Below, piece after piece: positions 1 through 9,901 of a stretch of 64,000 nt of DNA. Source of the DNA: CAZUCE01 sp964619265. GTDB taxonomy: Bacteria; Planctomycetota; UBA1135; GCA-002686595. The notes beneath the pieces were generated by a model that saw only the letters and a program-made list of their open reading frames with translations, searched no databases and had not been told where the DNA came from. The stretch lies in the NCBI GenBank assembly GCA_964619265.1, contig CAZUCE010000019.1:13089-77088 (forward strand). Direction: 5' to 3'. Both the position numbers and the translations under genes were made by a program. Every line of letters starts with the position of its first letter. The stretch's first letter is position 1.

Positions 1-1
1 G

Positions 2-100
2 CGAGGCGCGCTTGCGGATGGCGAATGGGTGGTCCAATCCGGCGCCAATCGCGTCACCCCGGGCCAACTCGTCACGGTGAAGGACGAGGCGCGACCGTGA
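2..100 (+). CDS. RND efflux periplasmic adaptor (C-terminal fragment)
   Basis: Only the last 32 codons lie in the window; the 5' part is outside. The reading frame ending at TGA 98-100 encodes a glycine- and valine-rich tail (LADGEWVVQSGANRVTPGQL, then a short charged end). This resembles the last beta strands of HlyD/AcrA-type membrane fusion proteins, where a 'dG..VV..G...l.dG..V' pattern is usual. Its stop overlaps the GTG start of the RND pump (GTGA, 97-100), the normal order for adaptor and pump. The family call rests on this short tail and on context. Confidence 0.6.
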   Translation, partial: RGALADGEWVVQSGANRVTPGQLVTVKDEARP

Positions 101-3100
101 ACGAATCCCCGGCGCCCGCCACCGGGCCTGAGGTCGAGGCCTTCGCGGCCAAGACGTTCCTGTTCGACCAGCCGCGGCTACTGGTTCTATCCCTGGCGCT
201 GATCGTGGTCAGCGGTATGGCAGCCTTTGCGCTGCTCCCGCGCCTCGAAGATCCCCAGCTCGTCGATCGCTACGCACTGGTGCAGACTCTTCAGCCCGGG
301 GCCAGCGCCGAACGCATCGAGGCCTTGGTGACCGAGCCTCTCGAAGACGAGCTGCGCGAAGTCGAGGAGATTGCGCTGATCGAGTCGATTTCGCGCACCG
401 GATTCTCGGTGATCAACATCGAGCTGGCCGACAACGTGGGCGCGAAGGACACCGACCTGGTTTGGTCGCGGGTGCGCGACCGGTTGGGCGACACCGAACC
501 GCGGCTTCCGGCTGGGGCTTTGGCTCCGGAGCTACTCGAACTGGATGTGGCCGCCAAAGCGATCGTGGCCGCTTTGGTCTGGCGCGGGGATCCGGAACTC
601 GAGCTGGGGCCGGCTCCGCTCGGACTCATGGGTCGACTCAGCGACGAGCTGGCCGACGTGCTGCGCAACCTGCCGGGGACCCAGGAGGTCTTCCAGCAGG
701 GCCGCGTCGAGGAAGAGCTGGTGGTCGAAGTCGACCCCCTGCGACTCGCACAACTCGGTCTCGACCCAACCGCCCTTGCGTCGCGCATCGCGGGCGCCGA
801 CTCCAAATCGGCGGCCGGGCGGATCGAAGGCGCAAGCACCCAACTCGGGCTCGAAGTCGAGGGCGAGTTTGAATCCCTAGAACGCGTCCGGTCCGCGCAA
901 ATCGCGGTCGGTCCCGGCGGCCAGGAACTCGTCCTTTCGGACATCGCGGAGGTGCATCGGGCGTTCCTGGATCCGCCGCGCGACCTGGCCTTGATCAACG
1001 GCGATCGCGGCCTGACGGTTTCGGCCCTGGTCGAGCCGGCGATGCGCGTCGACCAATGGGCTAGCTCGGCGCGCGCTGCACTGGCCACCTTCGAGTCCAG
1101 CTTGCCGCGCGGCGTCCAGCTCGAGGTGCTGTTCGACCAAAGTCGCTACACAGAGCAGCGCCTCGCAACGCTCTTGCAGAATCTCGGAATCGGAGCGCTG
1201 GGCGTGATTGCGGTGTTGCTGGTGGTCATGGGCTGGCGCTCCGCCCTGTTGGTCGGCTTGGCCCTGCCGCTGTCCAGTCTGATGGTGCTGGCCGGCATGC
1301 GGTGGATGGGCATTCCGATCCATCAAATGTCCGTGACCGGCTTGATCATTGCTCTTGGCTTGCTGATCGACAACGCGATCGTCATGGTCGACGAAGTTCG
1401 TCGCCGGCTCACCGGCGGAGAATCCCCGCGCCAGGCCGTGGGGGCCTCTGTGGGTCATCTGTTTGTCCCTCTGCTCGGCTCGACGCTCACCACCGTGCTG
1501 GCGTTCATGCCGATCGTCTTGATGCCAGGTCCCGCTGGCGAGTTCGTTGGAGCGATTGGGCTGACGGTCTCTCTCGCGCTGCTCAGCTCGTTTCTGGTTT
1601 CGATGACGATCGTTCCAGCGCTGACGGCCAGGGTTCGCCCCGCGAACCCGAGAGGTCCGAAGCTTCTGCGCTGGCTCGATCAGGGCCTCTCACCCGGCAT
1701 TCTATCGAGGCTCTACTCGTTCGCCCTAGGCGGCGCCCTTCGTCATCCAGCGCTTGCGCTGCCGATCCTCTTGGCTCCGTCCGCTGCAGGGTTTTGGGCT
1801 GCCTCCCAGCTTCCTGAACAGTTCTTCCCGCCCACCGATCGCGACCAGTTCCAGGCACAAGTCTGGATGCCCCAGTCCACCTCCTTACAGCGCACGCGCG
1901 AAGCCGCGGATGAGTTGCGCCGCCTTGCGCTTCAGGTGGAAGGCGTCACCGGCGTGCACGCCTTCGTCGGCGCCAGCGCGCCGAAGTTTTACTACAACAT
2001 TCCCGAGGGCGTCGAAAACGCGAGCTACTACGCCCAACTCCTCATTCAACGCGACACCGCCGAGGACTCGGCCGGCGCGGTGGCCCAGCTCCAGAAGCTC
2101 GCCGACCGCGAACTCCCCGGCGCTCAGGTGGTGGTGCGCTTGCTCGAACAGGGCCCGCCCTTCGACGCGCCGGTGGAGATCCGCGTCGTGGGGCCCGACT
2201 TGGATTCCTTGGTCGACCTCGGTCAGCAGCTACGCTCGCTGCTGGCCGCCGTCCAAGGCGTGGTGCACACGAGACAGACCCTAGACGCCGATCGTCCGAA
2301 ACTTGTTGCGCGCGGAGACGAGGTCGATTGGAGGCGCGCCGGTTTCACCGCCGACGGCCTGGCTCGCTTGCTAGCGACCCAAACCGACGGGATCCTCGGC
2401 GGCTCGTTGATCGAAGCCACCGAAGAGCTCCCCGTGCGCGTGCGTCCTCCGGCCGCCTGGCGCAACGATCCGGAGCGGCTCCTATCGCTCGCCCTCGCTA
2501 CGCCTGCCTCGGCCGCGCGCGCCGGTTCCGAACGCGGCTTCACTCCCATCGCCGGCTTGGTTCGCTTTGACCTCGAACCTGAGTTCGCCAGCATCCCCCA
2601 TCGCAACGGCGAGCGCATCACGACGGTGCAAGGCTTCCTGGAAGCCGGCTTGCTGCCGAGCCTCGTGCTCGACCGGTTCAATCTGGCCCTCGAAGAAGCC
2701 GATTTGGCCCTGCCCCCTGGCACGCGGCTTGAGATCGGCGGGGAATCCGCCGAGCGCGACGGCGCGGTAGCCGACCTGATGACTTCGGCCGGACTCCTTC
2801 TGGTTCTGATGGCTGCCACCCTCGTGCTGGCCTTCAATTCGTTCCGCATGGCAGCCTTGATTGGCGTGGTGGCTCCGCTCGCCATCGGCATGGGACTGGG
2901 CGCGATCTACGTCTTTGGTTATCCGTTCGGTTTCATGGCCATCATCGGGTCGATGGGTCTGGTCGGGGTCGCGATCAACGACTCGATCGTCGTGCTGGCC
3001 GGCATCCGCGGCCACGCCGACTCCCGCGAGGGTCGCCCAAGCGCCGTCCTCCGCGCGGTACGCATCGAGACCCGCCACGTACTGGCCACCACACTCACCA

Positions 3101-3264
3101 CCTTGGCAGGCTTCCTGCCCCTGCTGCTGGGCGGCGGGCAATTCTGGCCTCCGCTGGCCGTCGCCATCGGCGTCGGAGTCTTTGGAGCGACCTTCCTGGC
3201 CCTGCTCCTGGTCCCGGTGCTGTACGTCTTGTTCCACCCCGCTGGTCGCCGGAGAGAAGCCTAG
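97..3264 (+). CDS. RND family efflux transporter permease (AcrB/MdtB-like)
   Basis: Inner-membrane proton-driven pump of the resistance-nodulation-division superfamily, expected to export drugs, lipids or metals with the adaptor encoded just upstream and an outer-membrane channel not seen here. It has 1055 residues, close to the usual ~1040. A first membrane helix at about residues 27-46 is followed by a large periplasmic domain, a TM cluster at about 365-520 with the acidic TM4 motif LLIDNAIVMVDEV (D425), a second periplasmic domain and a last TM cluster from about 895. The N-terminal half has the usual porter-domain pattern. I chose GTG 97 because it overlaps the adaptor stop; an upstream ATG at 25 in the same frame would overlap the adaptor by 76 bases. 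The substrate cannot be read from the sequence. Confidence 0.9.
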   Translation: MNESPAPATGPEVEAFAAKTFLFDQPRLLVLSLALIVVSGMAAFALLPRLEDPQLVDRYALVQTLQPGASAERIEALVTEPLEDELREVEEIALIESISRTGFSVINIELADNVGAKDTDLVWSRVRDRLGDTEPRLPAGALAPELLELDVAAKAIVAALVWRGDPELELGPAPLGLMGRLSDELADVLRNLPGTQEVFQQGRVEEELVVEVDPLRLAQLGLDPTALASRIAGADSKSAAGRIEGASTQLGLEVEGEFESLERVRSAQIAVGPGGQELVLSDIAEVHRAFLDPPRDLALINGDRGLTVSALVEPAMRVDQWASSARAALATFESSLPRGVQLEVLFDQSRYTEQRLATLLQNLGIGALGVIAVLLVVMGWRSALLVGLALPLSSLMVLAGMRWMGIPIHQMSVTGLIIALGLLIDNAIVMVDEVRRRLTGGESPRQAVGASVGHLFVPLLGSTLTTVLAFMPIVLMPGPAGEFVGAIGLTVSLALLSSFLVSMTIVPALTARVRPANPRGPKLLRWLDQGLSPGILSRLYSFALGGALRHPALALPILLAPSAAGFWAASQLPEQFFPPTDRDQFQAQVWMPQSTSLQRTREAADELRRLALQVEGVTGVHAFVGASAPKFYYNIPEGVENASYYAQLLIQRDTAEDSAGAVAQLQKLADRELPGAQVVVRLLEQGPPFDAPVEIRVVGPDLDSLVDLGQQLRSLLAAVQGVVHTRQTLDADRPKLVARGDEVDWRRAGFTADGLARLLATQTDGILGGSLIEATEELPVRVRPPAAWRNDPERLLSLALATPASAARAGSERGFTPIAGLVRFDLEPEFASIPHRNGERITTVQGFLEAGLLPSLVLDRFNLALEEADLALPPGTRLEIGGESAERDGAVADLMTSAGLLLVLMAATLVLAFNSFRMAALIGVVAPLAIGMGLGAIYVFGYPFGFMAIIGSMGLVGVAINDSIVVLAGIRGHADSREGRPSAVLRAVRIETRHVLATTLTTLAGFLPLLLGGGQFWPPLAVAIGVGVFGATFLALLLVPVLYVLFHPAGRRREA

Positions 3265-3385
3265 AGTTCTTGCGTATCCCGGCCGCTGGTGAGGGATTAG
3301 GGGTTATAGCCGTCAAGCTCACGCTTCAAACCGGAAGAACTGATCCCCGGTCGCACCGGGCTTCGCTCTCGCGCAACAGCGGTCG

Positions 3386-4102
3386 TTACAGAAAGAAGCT
3401 GAAGGAGAACGCCCACTGGGTATAGCCCCCATCGACTTCCTGGCCGAGTGGTCCGAGGTCTAGGTTCGAGCCTTCGAATTGACGCACGTCGAAGCCGGCG
3501 CTGCCGACGCCCCCGTCGAACAGGAAGCGGAAGCCGGTGTGGGCGTAGAGGCCAAGCGTGCCATCTGAGCGATCGGAAAATTGGCCGCTTTCGATTTCGT
3601 AGGTGCGCACTTCGACGCCTGCAAAGCCGGCACCGAGGTAGGGCCGGAACGCGCCGCCGAACAGGCCGAGTTCCTTGCGGGCGCCGAGCGAAAACTCAAA
3701 AGACGAAGTGCTGGTTTCGTCCTGGAAAATCCCGGGGGAAAGTTCGGTGGGGTTTGGGTCGCCGAAGACGCGGTCGAGCCAAGTGGCTCCGAAGGAACCC
3801 TGGGCCGTCCCCCACAGCCCGATTTCGAGCTCGAGGAACGAGCCGTGGGGAGCGCCCGCGAATTCCAGCCCGACAACGAATTGGCGATCTCCGTCCGGCA
3901 GGCTGCCGGCGCGGTAATCCCGTTGGCCAAGCATGAGCTGGGCGCGCTCGTCCCAGCCGTTGTCCCAGGAAACCGGATCGCTGTAGAGGCTGCGACGATA
4001 GCCCGGCTCACCGTACTGCGGCTCGCCAGTCTGGCGTGCGACAGGGCTGGTCGCGCAACCTGCGAGCCAAGCGCAGCCGAGCAGGTGAAGGCCGCAATTC
4101 AA
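3386..4102 (-). CDS. Outer-membrane beta-barrel-like lipoprotein, unknown function
   Basis: 238 residues. The N-terminus has a short hydrophobic stretch ending in a lipobox (LAGC at about 13-16), so it is probably lipidated and exported. The rest alternates aromatic and polar residues with many glycines (for example YLGAGFAGVEV and LYAHTGFRFLFDGG) and ends in phenylalanine-leucine after an aromatic stretch, as in small outer-membrane beta barrels. The start is TTG at 4102-4100, overlapping the hutH stop as TTGA, which suggests translational coupling. The hydrophobic leader is short and lacks a clear basic n-region, so the exact start is not certain. No catalytic motif recognised. A small CCCGGT-CGC-ACCGGG hairpin at 3346-3360 lies between this gene and the convergent RND gene. 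Confidence 0.65.
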   Translation of the reverse strand: MNCGLHLLGCAWLAGCATSPVARQTGEPQYGEPGYRRSLYSDPVSWDNGWDERAQLMLGQRDYRAGSLPDGDRQFVVGLEFAGAPHGSFLELEIGLWGTAQGSFGATWLDRVFGDPNPTELSPGIFQDETSTSSFEFSLGARKELGLFGGAFRPYLGAGFAGVEVRTYEIESGQFSDRSDGTLGLYAHTGFRFLFDGGVGSAGFDVRQFEGSNLDLGPLGQEVDGGYTQWAFSFSFFL

Positions 4103-5646
4103 GCGTCGAGCGGCGCTCCGAGGGCTCGTTCCGCAACCGCGACCAGTCCCCCGGACCGAATGAACTCGGCAGCGGCATCGAGGTCGGTCGCCATGTATCG
4201 GTCGCCTTCGAGTTTGGGAACAAGCCTGCGGAGGGCCCCGTGAACGGCCTCGACCGCGGTGCCAGCCCGAAGCTCGGGATGGAAGTCACGGGCCTGGGCT
4301 GCACACACCAATTCGATGGCTAGAACGCGTTCGGTGTTGTCGACGATCGCCCGTGCCTTGCGAGCCGCGGTGGTGCCCATGGAAACGTGATCTTCCTGGT
4401 TTGCGCTGGTCGGAATCGTGTCGACCGAAGCTGGGTGCGCCAGAGACTTGTTCTCGCTGGCCAGGGAAGCAGCCGCGACCTGGGCGATCATCAGCCCTGA
4501 GTGCAGGCCCGGCTTGGGCGTCAGGAACGGCGGAAGGTGCGAGAGATCGGGGTTCACGAGCTGCTCGGTACGGCGCTCAGAAATATTCGCGACCGAGCAC
4601 GCGGCAAGCCCCAAGTAATCGAGCACCATCGAGATCGGCTGACCGTGGAACTGACCCGCGCTGAGGACTTCGCCGGAATCTGGGAACAGGATCGGATTGT
4701 CGGTGACCGAGTTGAGCTCCGCCTCGAGGATCTCGCAGACATGCTCCAGCGCCGACTTCCAAGCACCGTGCACCTGAGGGACGCACCTCAGGGAGTAAGG
4801 ATCTTGAACGCGGTCGCAATCGGCGTGGCTGGCCAAGACTTCACTGCCTTCGAGCAGGCGACGCACGTTGCGGGAGGTACGGCGATGTCCGGCGTGCCCC
4901 TTAAGATCCGCCAGGCGATCGTCGAACGGATGAATGCTGCCGAACAGCGCCTCGACCGACAGCGCGGCCAACACGTCGGCCGACTTGGACAAGTTTCGAC
5001 CGCGCAGCGCGGTAAGCGAACCGATGCCTTTCATGACTTCGGTGCCGTTGATCAACGCGAGGCCCTCTTTGGCCTGCAAGACAATCGGCTCCTCGCCCAC
5101 CTTCTTGAGAGCTTCACGAGCCTCCATAAGCTCGCCGTCCACCCAAGCGCGCCCAAATCCGAGCGTCGTGGCACACAGGTGCGCCAAGGGCGCCAGATCT
5201 CCGCTCGCGCCCACCGAACCTTGGGACGGGATGCATGGCACGAAGCCCTTCGCGAACAAGCGCTGCCAGGCTTCGAGCAGTTCGACGCGTACGCCGGAAT
5301 GACCGCGCAACAGTCCGTTGAGCCGCAGGACCCAAATGCAGCGCGCCTCTTCGGGGCTTAAAAGCTCGCCGCTTCCGCAACAGTGGGACAGCACGAGGTT
5401 TCGCTGAAGCTCTTCGAGATCCGCGGACGCGATCGCCACATTCTTCAGCTTGCCGAAACCCGTGGTCAGCCCGTAGACAACGTCGCCGCGCTCGACGGTC
5501 TCCGCGACCATCTGACGCGCAATCCGCACGCGTTCGACCGCGGCCGGGTCGAAGAGCAGTTCAGGAAACTCGCCGCGCAACAGCGGGGCCAGGTCGTCGA
5601 GCCGCAGGGAGCAGCCGTCTAGTCGAAGCGAGGGAGAGGTGGACAT
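4099..5646 (-). CDS. hutH: Histidine ammonia-lyase
   Basis: Deaminates L-histidine to trans-urocanate and ammonia, the first step of histidine degradation; cytosolic tetramer. The 515 residues match the usual ~510. The MIO-forming triad Ala147-Ser148-Gly149 sits in GSVGASGDLAPLAH. Later family blocks are also visible: FHGQPISMVLDYL, ERRTEQLVNPDLSHLPPFL and the very conserved HPASVDTIPTSANQEDHVSM, which favour the histidine-specific branch over phenylalanine or tyrosine lyases. I start at ATG 5646 (MSTSPSLRLDG); the frame extends 27 codons further without family similarity. No hutU, hutI or hutG is adjacent, so the rest of the pathway must be elsewhere or the product used differently. It lies between an exported protein (upstream) and an outer-membrane lipoprotein (downstream, overlapping). 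Confidence 0.93.
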   Translation of the reverse strand: MSTSPSLRLDGCSLRLDDLAPLLRGEFPELLFDPAAVERVRIARQMVAETVERGDVVYGLTTGFGKLKNVAIASADLEELQRNLVLSHCCGSGELLSPEEARCIWVLRLNGLLRGHSGVRVELLEAWQRLFAKGFVPCIPSQGSVGASGDLAPLAHLCATTLGFGRAWVDGELMEAREALKKVGEEPIVLQAKEGLALINGTEVMKGIGSLTALRGRNLSKSADVLAALSVEALFGSIHPFDDRLADLKGHAGHRRTSRNVRRLLEGSEVLASHADCDRVQDPYSLRCVPQVHGAWKSALEHVCEILEAELNSVTDNPILFPDSGEVLSAGQFHGQPISMVLDYLGLAACSVANISERRTEQLVNPDLSHLPPFLTPKPGLHSGLMIAQVAAASLASENKSLAHPASVDTIPTSANQEDHVSMGTTAARKARAIVDNTERVLAIELVCAAQARDFHPELRAGTAVEAVHGALRRLVPKLEGDRYMATDLDAAAEFIRSGGLVAVAERALGAPLDA

Positions 5647-5731
5647 GGGCCGGAATCTACCTCGGACCATCCGGGTGAGAACCTGTCGGTTTCGAAGGCC
5701 CGGAGGCTCGAAACCTCGTTTTGGCACAGGC

Positions 5732-7447
5732 CTAGGGGAGCGGGTACTCCCGGCCGGCCCGCTCCCAGGACTCCTTGTCCTGGCCCAGCAGAGCCTCCTC
5801 GGGCAGACCGACCTCCAGCTGAATTTCCGAGTCCAGGACGAACGGGCCCTCGTCGAGCAGCTTCTGGGTGTACCAAGAGGCCTTCGCCGTCCAGGTTCCC
5901 TCGCGCAAATCGGTGACCTCGAGTTGTCGGTCCGGGGGCAACTCGAAGGTCGGCCTCGGTTGGCCCGAAATGATCAGGCTGATGGGGATCGCCTGGAAGC
6001 GACCGGGCAGTTCGATTCGCACGCTGCCGGCCCCTGCCTCGATCGGTTCCAGGTTCAAGGTGACCGATTCGTCGCTCGGACCGACCGCCGCCATGGCCCA
6101 GGACTTGCCGTCCGGAGAAGTCGCCCGGACCATGCGGTAGGCGGAGGTTTGCTGCCACCGAGTCATCAGAAAATGGCCCGAGCTGCCGGTGGAAACGGTT
6201 TGGCGCGCGGGTGGTAGAAGCGGAAAGACGTCCGCTTCGAGATAAAAAGAGTCCTCGCGGTAGTGGGCGGTCGAGGCCCGGACCGGGTCGGCGGCGATCA
6301 GTTCGACGCGCGCTCCAGAAACCAACTTGTCGTCCTCGAGAACCGTGCCAGCCAGAACCGGTGCCGATTCGAAGCCGAGTTCGACCACGTGCTTTTGACC
6401 CGGGTTGAGATTGACCGGAGTCACCACCGGACGCGCCTGGGCCCCCGCTCGGTAGGAGCGAATCAGGAGCGGACCAGGCGGCAGCTCACTGATTTTCGAC
6501 TGCCCAGTGCTCATCCGAACCGGATTGACCAAGTGCCAGGGAAACTTGCGTTGCATCCCCGAACCGGTCGGCATCAGGTACACCTCGACGTCGCCTTCGC
6601 CCACGCCCAAGTCCGCGATGAGATCGAGCACGCAGCCGCGCTGCAGCACGTACTTGATGCGGCCCAGGGGAGTCGTGCTTCCTTGCATCACGCGCAAGGT
6701 GTCGCGCTGGGAGGCGAATCCCGGATGGGTGATTTCGAGCAGCGTCGAACCGGGCGCAACTTGGTTGAAATAGAACGCACCCGCCTGGTCGGTGATGGTC
6801 GTATGCCCGTCGACACGAACCGTCGCGCCCTCCACCGCCTCGCCCGATTCGTCAACGACTTCCCCGGACAGGGCCGCGGGACGCGAGAAGCTCACGTTGA
6901 GCAACCGCTCGTCGCCCTGCCGCAGGATGACCTCGCGACGGGCGCCAAGCAGGCCGGGGCCGGTGATCTCGACGATATCGATGCCCGGATAAAGGTCGGT
7001 CGCGCCGAAGGCTCCATCGGCGTCCGTTTGGAGAATGCGGCCCTGGTTGGGGCCGGCCACGAACTCGATGTTCGCCTCGGCGGCCTCGCCGCGAACCTTC
7101 GCGATGCGGCCGGCAAGACGAGCGGTGCGCCCCGACCCAATCGGCGGACCGCTGGGCACCTCAGGGAGGTAAGACGGACGCTCCAGATTGAGCTCGACAA
7201 TCAGCGGCCACAGCACCGTGCTAGGGCCGGCGACGATCGGTCGGTCCGCCGTCACGGCCGCTTCGGGCAAAGTGACGTCGGCCTGGGTGCGGGGCTCGGC
7301 GATCCCGCCACTGCCCAAGCCCCGAGCAGCAGCTCCCGACTCGACCTCGGGCTCAGCCTCGCTCGGAATCAGCAACAGGACGAGGACCACGCCGGCTAGC
7401 AAGCTGGCGGCGCCGAGTGCAAGAGACTTGGGAGAGGTTCGGGCCAT
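5732..7447 (-). CDS. Carboxypeptidase-regulatory-like domain exported protein
   Basis: 571 residues. A single hydrophobic segment at about residues 8-28 (LALGAASLLAGVVLVLLLIP) gives a signal peptide or anchor, followed by an acidic/proline linker. The body holds repeated Ig-like CarbopepD_reg modules, for example SGEVVDESGEAVEGATVRVD, 'AGAFYFNQVAPGSTLLEI' and similar repeats at about residues 110-175, 185-260 and 320-380. Such modules are usually structural parts of surface proteins; I see no enzyme motif. The start ATG at 7447 is preferred over 7480 because the hydrophobic leader follows it directly. It shares an 88-base divergent region (7448-7535) with the FG-GAP lipoprotein and stands 85 bases upstream of hutH on the same strand. 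Confidence 0.7.
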   Translation of the reverse strand: MARTSPKSLALGAASLLAGVVLVLLLIPSEAEPEVESGAAARGLGSGGIAEPRTQADVTLPEAAVTADRPIVAGPSTVLWPLIVELNLERPSYLPEVPSGPPIGSGRTARLAGRIAKVRGEAAEANIEFVAGPNQGRILQTDADGAFGATDLYPGIDIVEITGPGLLGARREVILRQGDERLLNVSFSRPAALSGEVVDESGEAVEGATVRVDGHTTITDQAGAFYFNQVAPGSTLLEITHPGFASQRDTLRVMQGSTTPLGRIKYVLQRGCVLDLIADLGVGEGDVEVYLMPTGSGMQRKFPWHLVNPVRMSTGQSKISELPPGPLLIRSYRAGAQARPVVTPVNLNPGQKHVVELGFESAPVLAGTVLEDDKLVSGARVELIAADPVRASTAHYREDSFYLEADVFPLLPPARQTVSTGSSGHFLMTRWQQTSAYRMVRATSPDGKSWAMAAVGPSDESVTLNLEPIEAGAGSVRIELPGRFQAIPISLIISGQPRPTFELPPDRQLEVTDLREGTWTAKASWYTQKLLDEGPFVLDSEIQLEVGLPEEALLGQDKESWERAGREYPLP

Positions 7448-7535
7448 GTGCGAAGAGGAGTTCGGCGGGAGTCGACCCACGGAGTTCCGCGGGCCCGCGA
7501 TTCACGCGGTGTGGCAGGGTAAGGTGAGCGACGTG

Positions 7536-9794
7536 ATGGATCGACTCGCGATTCGGCTCACCGGGCCAAGGCTGACAGCTGCGTCCCTATGGGGCGTTCT
7601 GGGGTGCCTTCTCGGATGTGGAGGAGACCCGGTCCCTGCGGCGGGGGCCGAAGGGCCTGAACGGACGGCCGGTGAAATGGAAATCGAGGATCCGGGAATC
7701 AGCGAACCTCGTGCCGACAGTTCGAATTCCGGGCAGATCTCGGACGTCGGATTCGCTGAGCCCAGCTCGAGCTCCCGCCGTTGGCTCACGCGTCGCGAAC
7801 TCGCGCTCACGGGGAAACCGGTTGGTGTTGGCGAAGTCCTAGGTCCCGCCGGGGACCGTTTTTTGGCGGTCTTGCTGGAGGATCCAGGGCGCATCGAGCT
7901 GAGGTCGGTCCGTGGCGATCTGACCCGCCTCGCCCAAATCGACTGCGGTGCATGGCCGATTGGGCCGGTTGCGCTTGGGCCAGGCCGGTTCGCCGTGGCA
8001 AGCCAGGCGGAAGGAACGATCGAGACCTACGCAATCACCGCCAATGCGTTGGTGCGCACTTCCCGCGTTTCCCTGGGCGAGGCCCCGGCTGCGCTGGTTC
8101 GCTCAGCGGACAGAGCGAAACTGCACGCGGTTTCGCTCCACGGAAACCTGTTCACACACTCCTCGGACCGAACGCTCAGCTCCTTCCCGGTCGGCTGCGA
8201 ACGAGCGACGGCTCTCCTGGCCGTTCCGGCCGGCCTGTGGGTCGCAAGCCAGGTCCCGCCCGCGGTGATGTTCCTGCCCGGAGGCCAGATCGAAAACGCA
8301 CTGCAGATTCCCCTGGAAGGCATCCCGCGCGCGCTGCTTGCCCTCGATTTGGACCCCCCCGAAAGCGGCAACGGAATTCGCGAGCTGGTCGTGGCCGGCG
8401 GAGACGAAGACCTGTGGATCGTCGAACTCGATCCAGGTGGCGCCCCCCTTGGCGAAGCGCCCCAGCCTCTTCGGCTTGAAGCCCCGGGCCACGTGCCGAC
8501 GCGACTGACTTCAGCCGATCTCGACGCCGATGGACGCCCCGAGTTGATTGGGCTTCACCGCCACGACACCAGCTACGGCGTACTCGGCCGCTTTGACCGA
8601 GGCTCCGCTGCCTTCGCGTTCACGACCTCAGAGTACGCCGGACAGTCCCCCACCGCCGTGGCCTGTACGGACGTGGACGGCGATGGGCGGCCGGACCTGA
8701 TCGTCGCCGGCCGCGACGCTCTCGCGCTCAGCGTCCTCTCGGGAACCGGGATCGCACGCTCCGGAAAGCCGCCCTTCTACGACGCGTTCCGCGTTCCCTT
8801 CGGAACCAACCCGCTGTACGTCGCCGGCTGGCACACCTCCGCAACCGCCAAGCCCTCGGTCGTCGCTTTGCTCAGTGCGGAAGCCTCGATCCGCATCGCG
8901 CGCAACGACGGGAACGGCTACCTGGTCCCGGCGGAGAAGATCGAGGTCGGGCCATCGCCTAGGCGCGCGCTCGCCTTCGCCCCCAATTCGGTGGGCGCGG
9001 AGGCCCTTGCGGTTCTGTGCGAACCCACCGACGGATCGCGGCTGGTGCTCTTGCTGCCCACCGCCGAGGGTGGGCTGGCCGTGATCGGCGAACCGATCCC
9101 AATCGGCCGAGCGCAGGGACTCGCCTTGGATTCCGCGGCCGCCGCACCGGCCTTGCTGGCCAGCGATCCTTCCCGGGCTGCCCTGTGGCGCGTTCGTCCG
9201 GTAGCCGGCGCCGCACCCGAGATCGACGAACTCCCACTCCCTGCCCCGGCCAGCGCGATCGCGACCCACGCGGATTCCGGGTGCTTCGCCTTGGGCCTGC
9301 TGGGAGTCCAATCAAAACTGGCCCTGGGGCGAGGCCCGATCGAGGGCGAGCCGATCACGGTCGCTGAAGTCTCGGGACAAGTGCTGGACCTGGCTTTTGG
9401 AGATGCCGATGGACGTGGGCTGCCAGACGTGTTCGCCCTGGTGTCGCGAAGCGCCGACCACAAACAAGCGGTCGTCGAGTTGTGGCTCGGCAACGAAGAC
9501 GGCTGGAAGTTCGCAACCCGGTCGCAGGCGGGTCTCAAGCCGATTCAGTTGACGGCTGGAGACTTGGACGCCGACGGACGCGACGACGCGTTGATCGCCG
9601 CGCAGAACGACCATCAAGTTCAGGTCTTGCTGACCCGCGAGAACGGAACGCGCCTGGAGCCGAGCGCAGATCTGGGCGCAGGGCTGGGTTGCTTCTCCGT
9701 TGCCCTCGTAGACCTAAGCGGCAACGGAATCCGGGATGTGGTCGTGGCCAACGCGTTTTCGGCCGACGTGAGTGTGATCTACGGGCTCGAATAG
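7536..9794 (+). CDS. FG-GAP/VCBS repeat lipoprotein
   Basis: 752 residues, probably lipid-anchored: MDRLAIRLTGPRL, a hydrophobic stretch and a lipobox-like LLGC followed by GG. The body looks like a beta-propeller with calcium-binding DxDxDG loops (LDADGRPELIGL, DVDGDGRPDLIVAG, LDADGRDDALIAA), the FG-GAP/VCBS signature of integrin-alpha-like propellers. These are typically extracellular and adhesive or scaffolding; no catalytic residues are evident. The frame is open from 7188, but that part is antisense to the neighbouring divergent gene, so ATG 7536 is the most credible start (GTG 7533 is an alternative). It converges on the selenoprotein gene with a hairpin between them. Confidence 0.75.
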   Translation: MDRLAIRLTGPRLTAASLWGVLGCLLGCGGDPVPAAGAEGPERTAGEMEIEDPGISEPRADSSNSGQISDVGFAEPSSSSRRWLTRRELALTGKPVGVGEVLGPAGDRFLAVLLEDPGRIELRSVRGDLTRLAQIDCGAWPIGPVALGPGRFAVASQAEGTIETYAITANALVRTSRVSLGEAPAALVRSADRAKLHAVSLHGNLFTHSSDRTLSSFPVGCERATALLAVPAGLWVASQVPPAVMFLPGGQIENALQIPLEGIPRALLALDLDPPESGNGIRELVVAGGDEDLWIVELDPGGAPLGEAPQPLRLEAPGHVPTRLTSADLDADGRPELIGLHRHDTSYGVLGRFDRGSAAFAFTTSEYAGQSPTAVACTDVDGDGRPDLIVAGRDALALSVLSGTGIARSGKPPFYDAFRVPFGTNPLYVAGWHTSATAKPSVVALLSAEASIRIARNDGNGYLVPAEKIEVGPSPRRALAFAPNSVGAEALAVLCEPTDGSRLVLLLPTAEGGLAVIGEPIPIGRAQGLALDSAAAAPALLASDPSRAALWRVRPVAGAAPEIDELPLPAPASAIATHADSGCFALGLLGVQSKLALGRGPIEGEPITVAEVSGQVLDLAFGDADGRGLPDVFALVSRSADHKQAVVELWLGNEDGWKFATRSQAGLKPIQLTAGDLDADGRDDALIAAQNDHQVQVLLTRENGTRLEPSADLGAGLGCFSVALVDLSGNGIRDVVVANAFSADVSVIYGLE

Positions 9795-9839
9795 CCCCCC
9801 CACTTAAAGCCCCCTCGCCAGCCGCGCCCGGGAATCCAC

Positions 9840-9866
9840 CCGCAGGACCCGAGGGCCTTCCTGCGG
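9840..9866. terminator. Intergenic hairpin between convergent genes
   Basis: An 8-bp perfect inverted repeat CCGCAGGA / TCCTGCGG with an inner CCC/GGG pairing lies between the convergent FG-GAP lipoprotein and the selenoprotein gene. It has no T-tract on either side, so it is a candidate bidirectional terminator only. Confidence 0.4.
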
Positions 9867-9901
9867 CGCCAGACTCCCTGGCACCGCAGAAAGCCTCGTT
9901 C

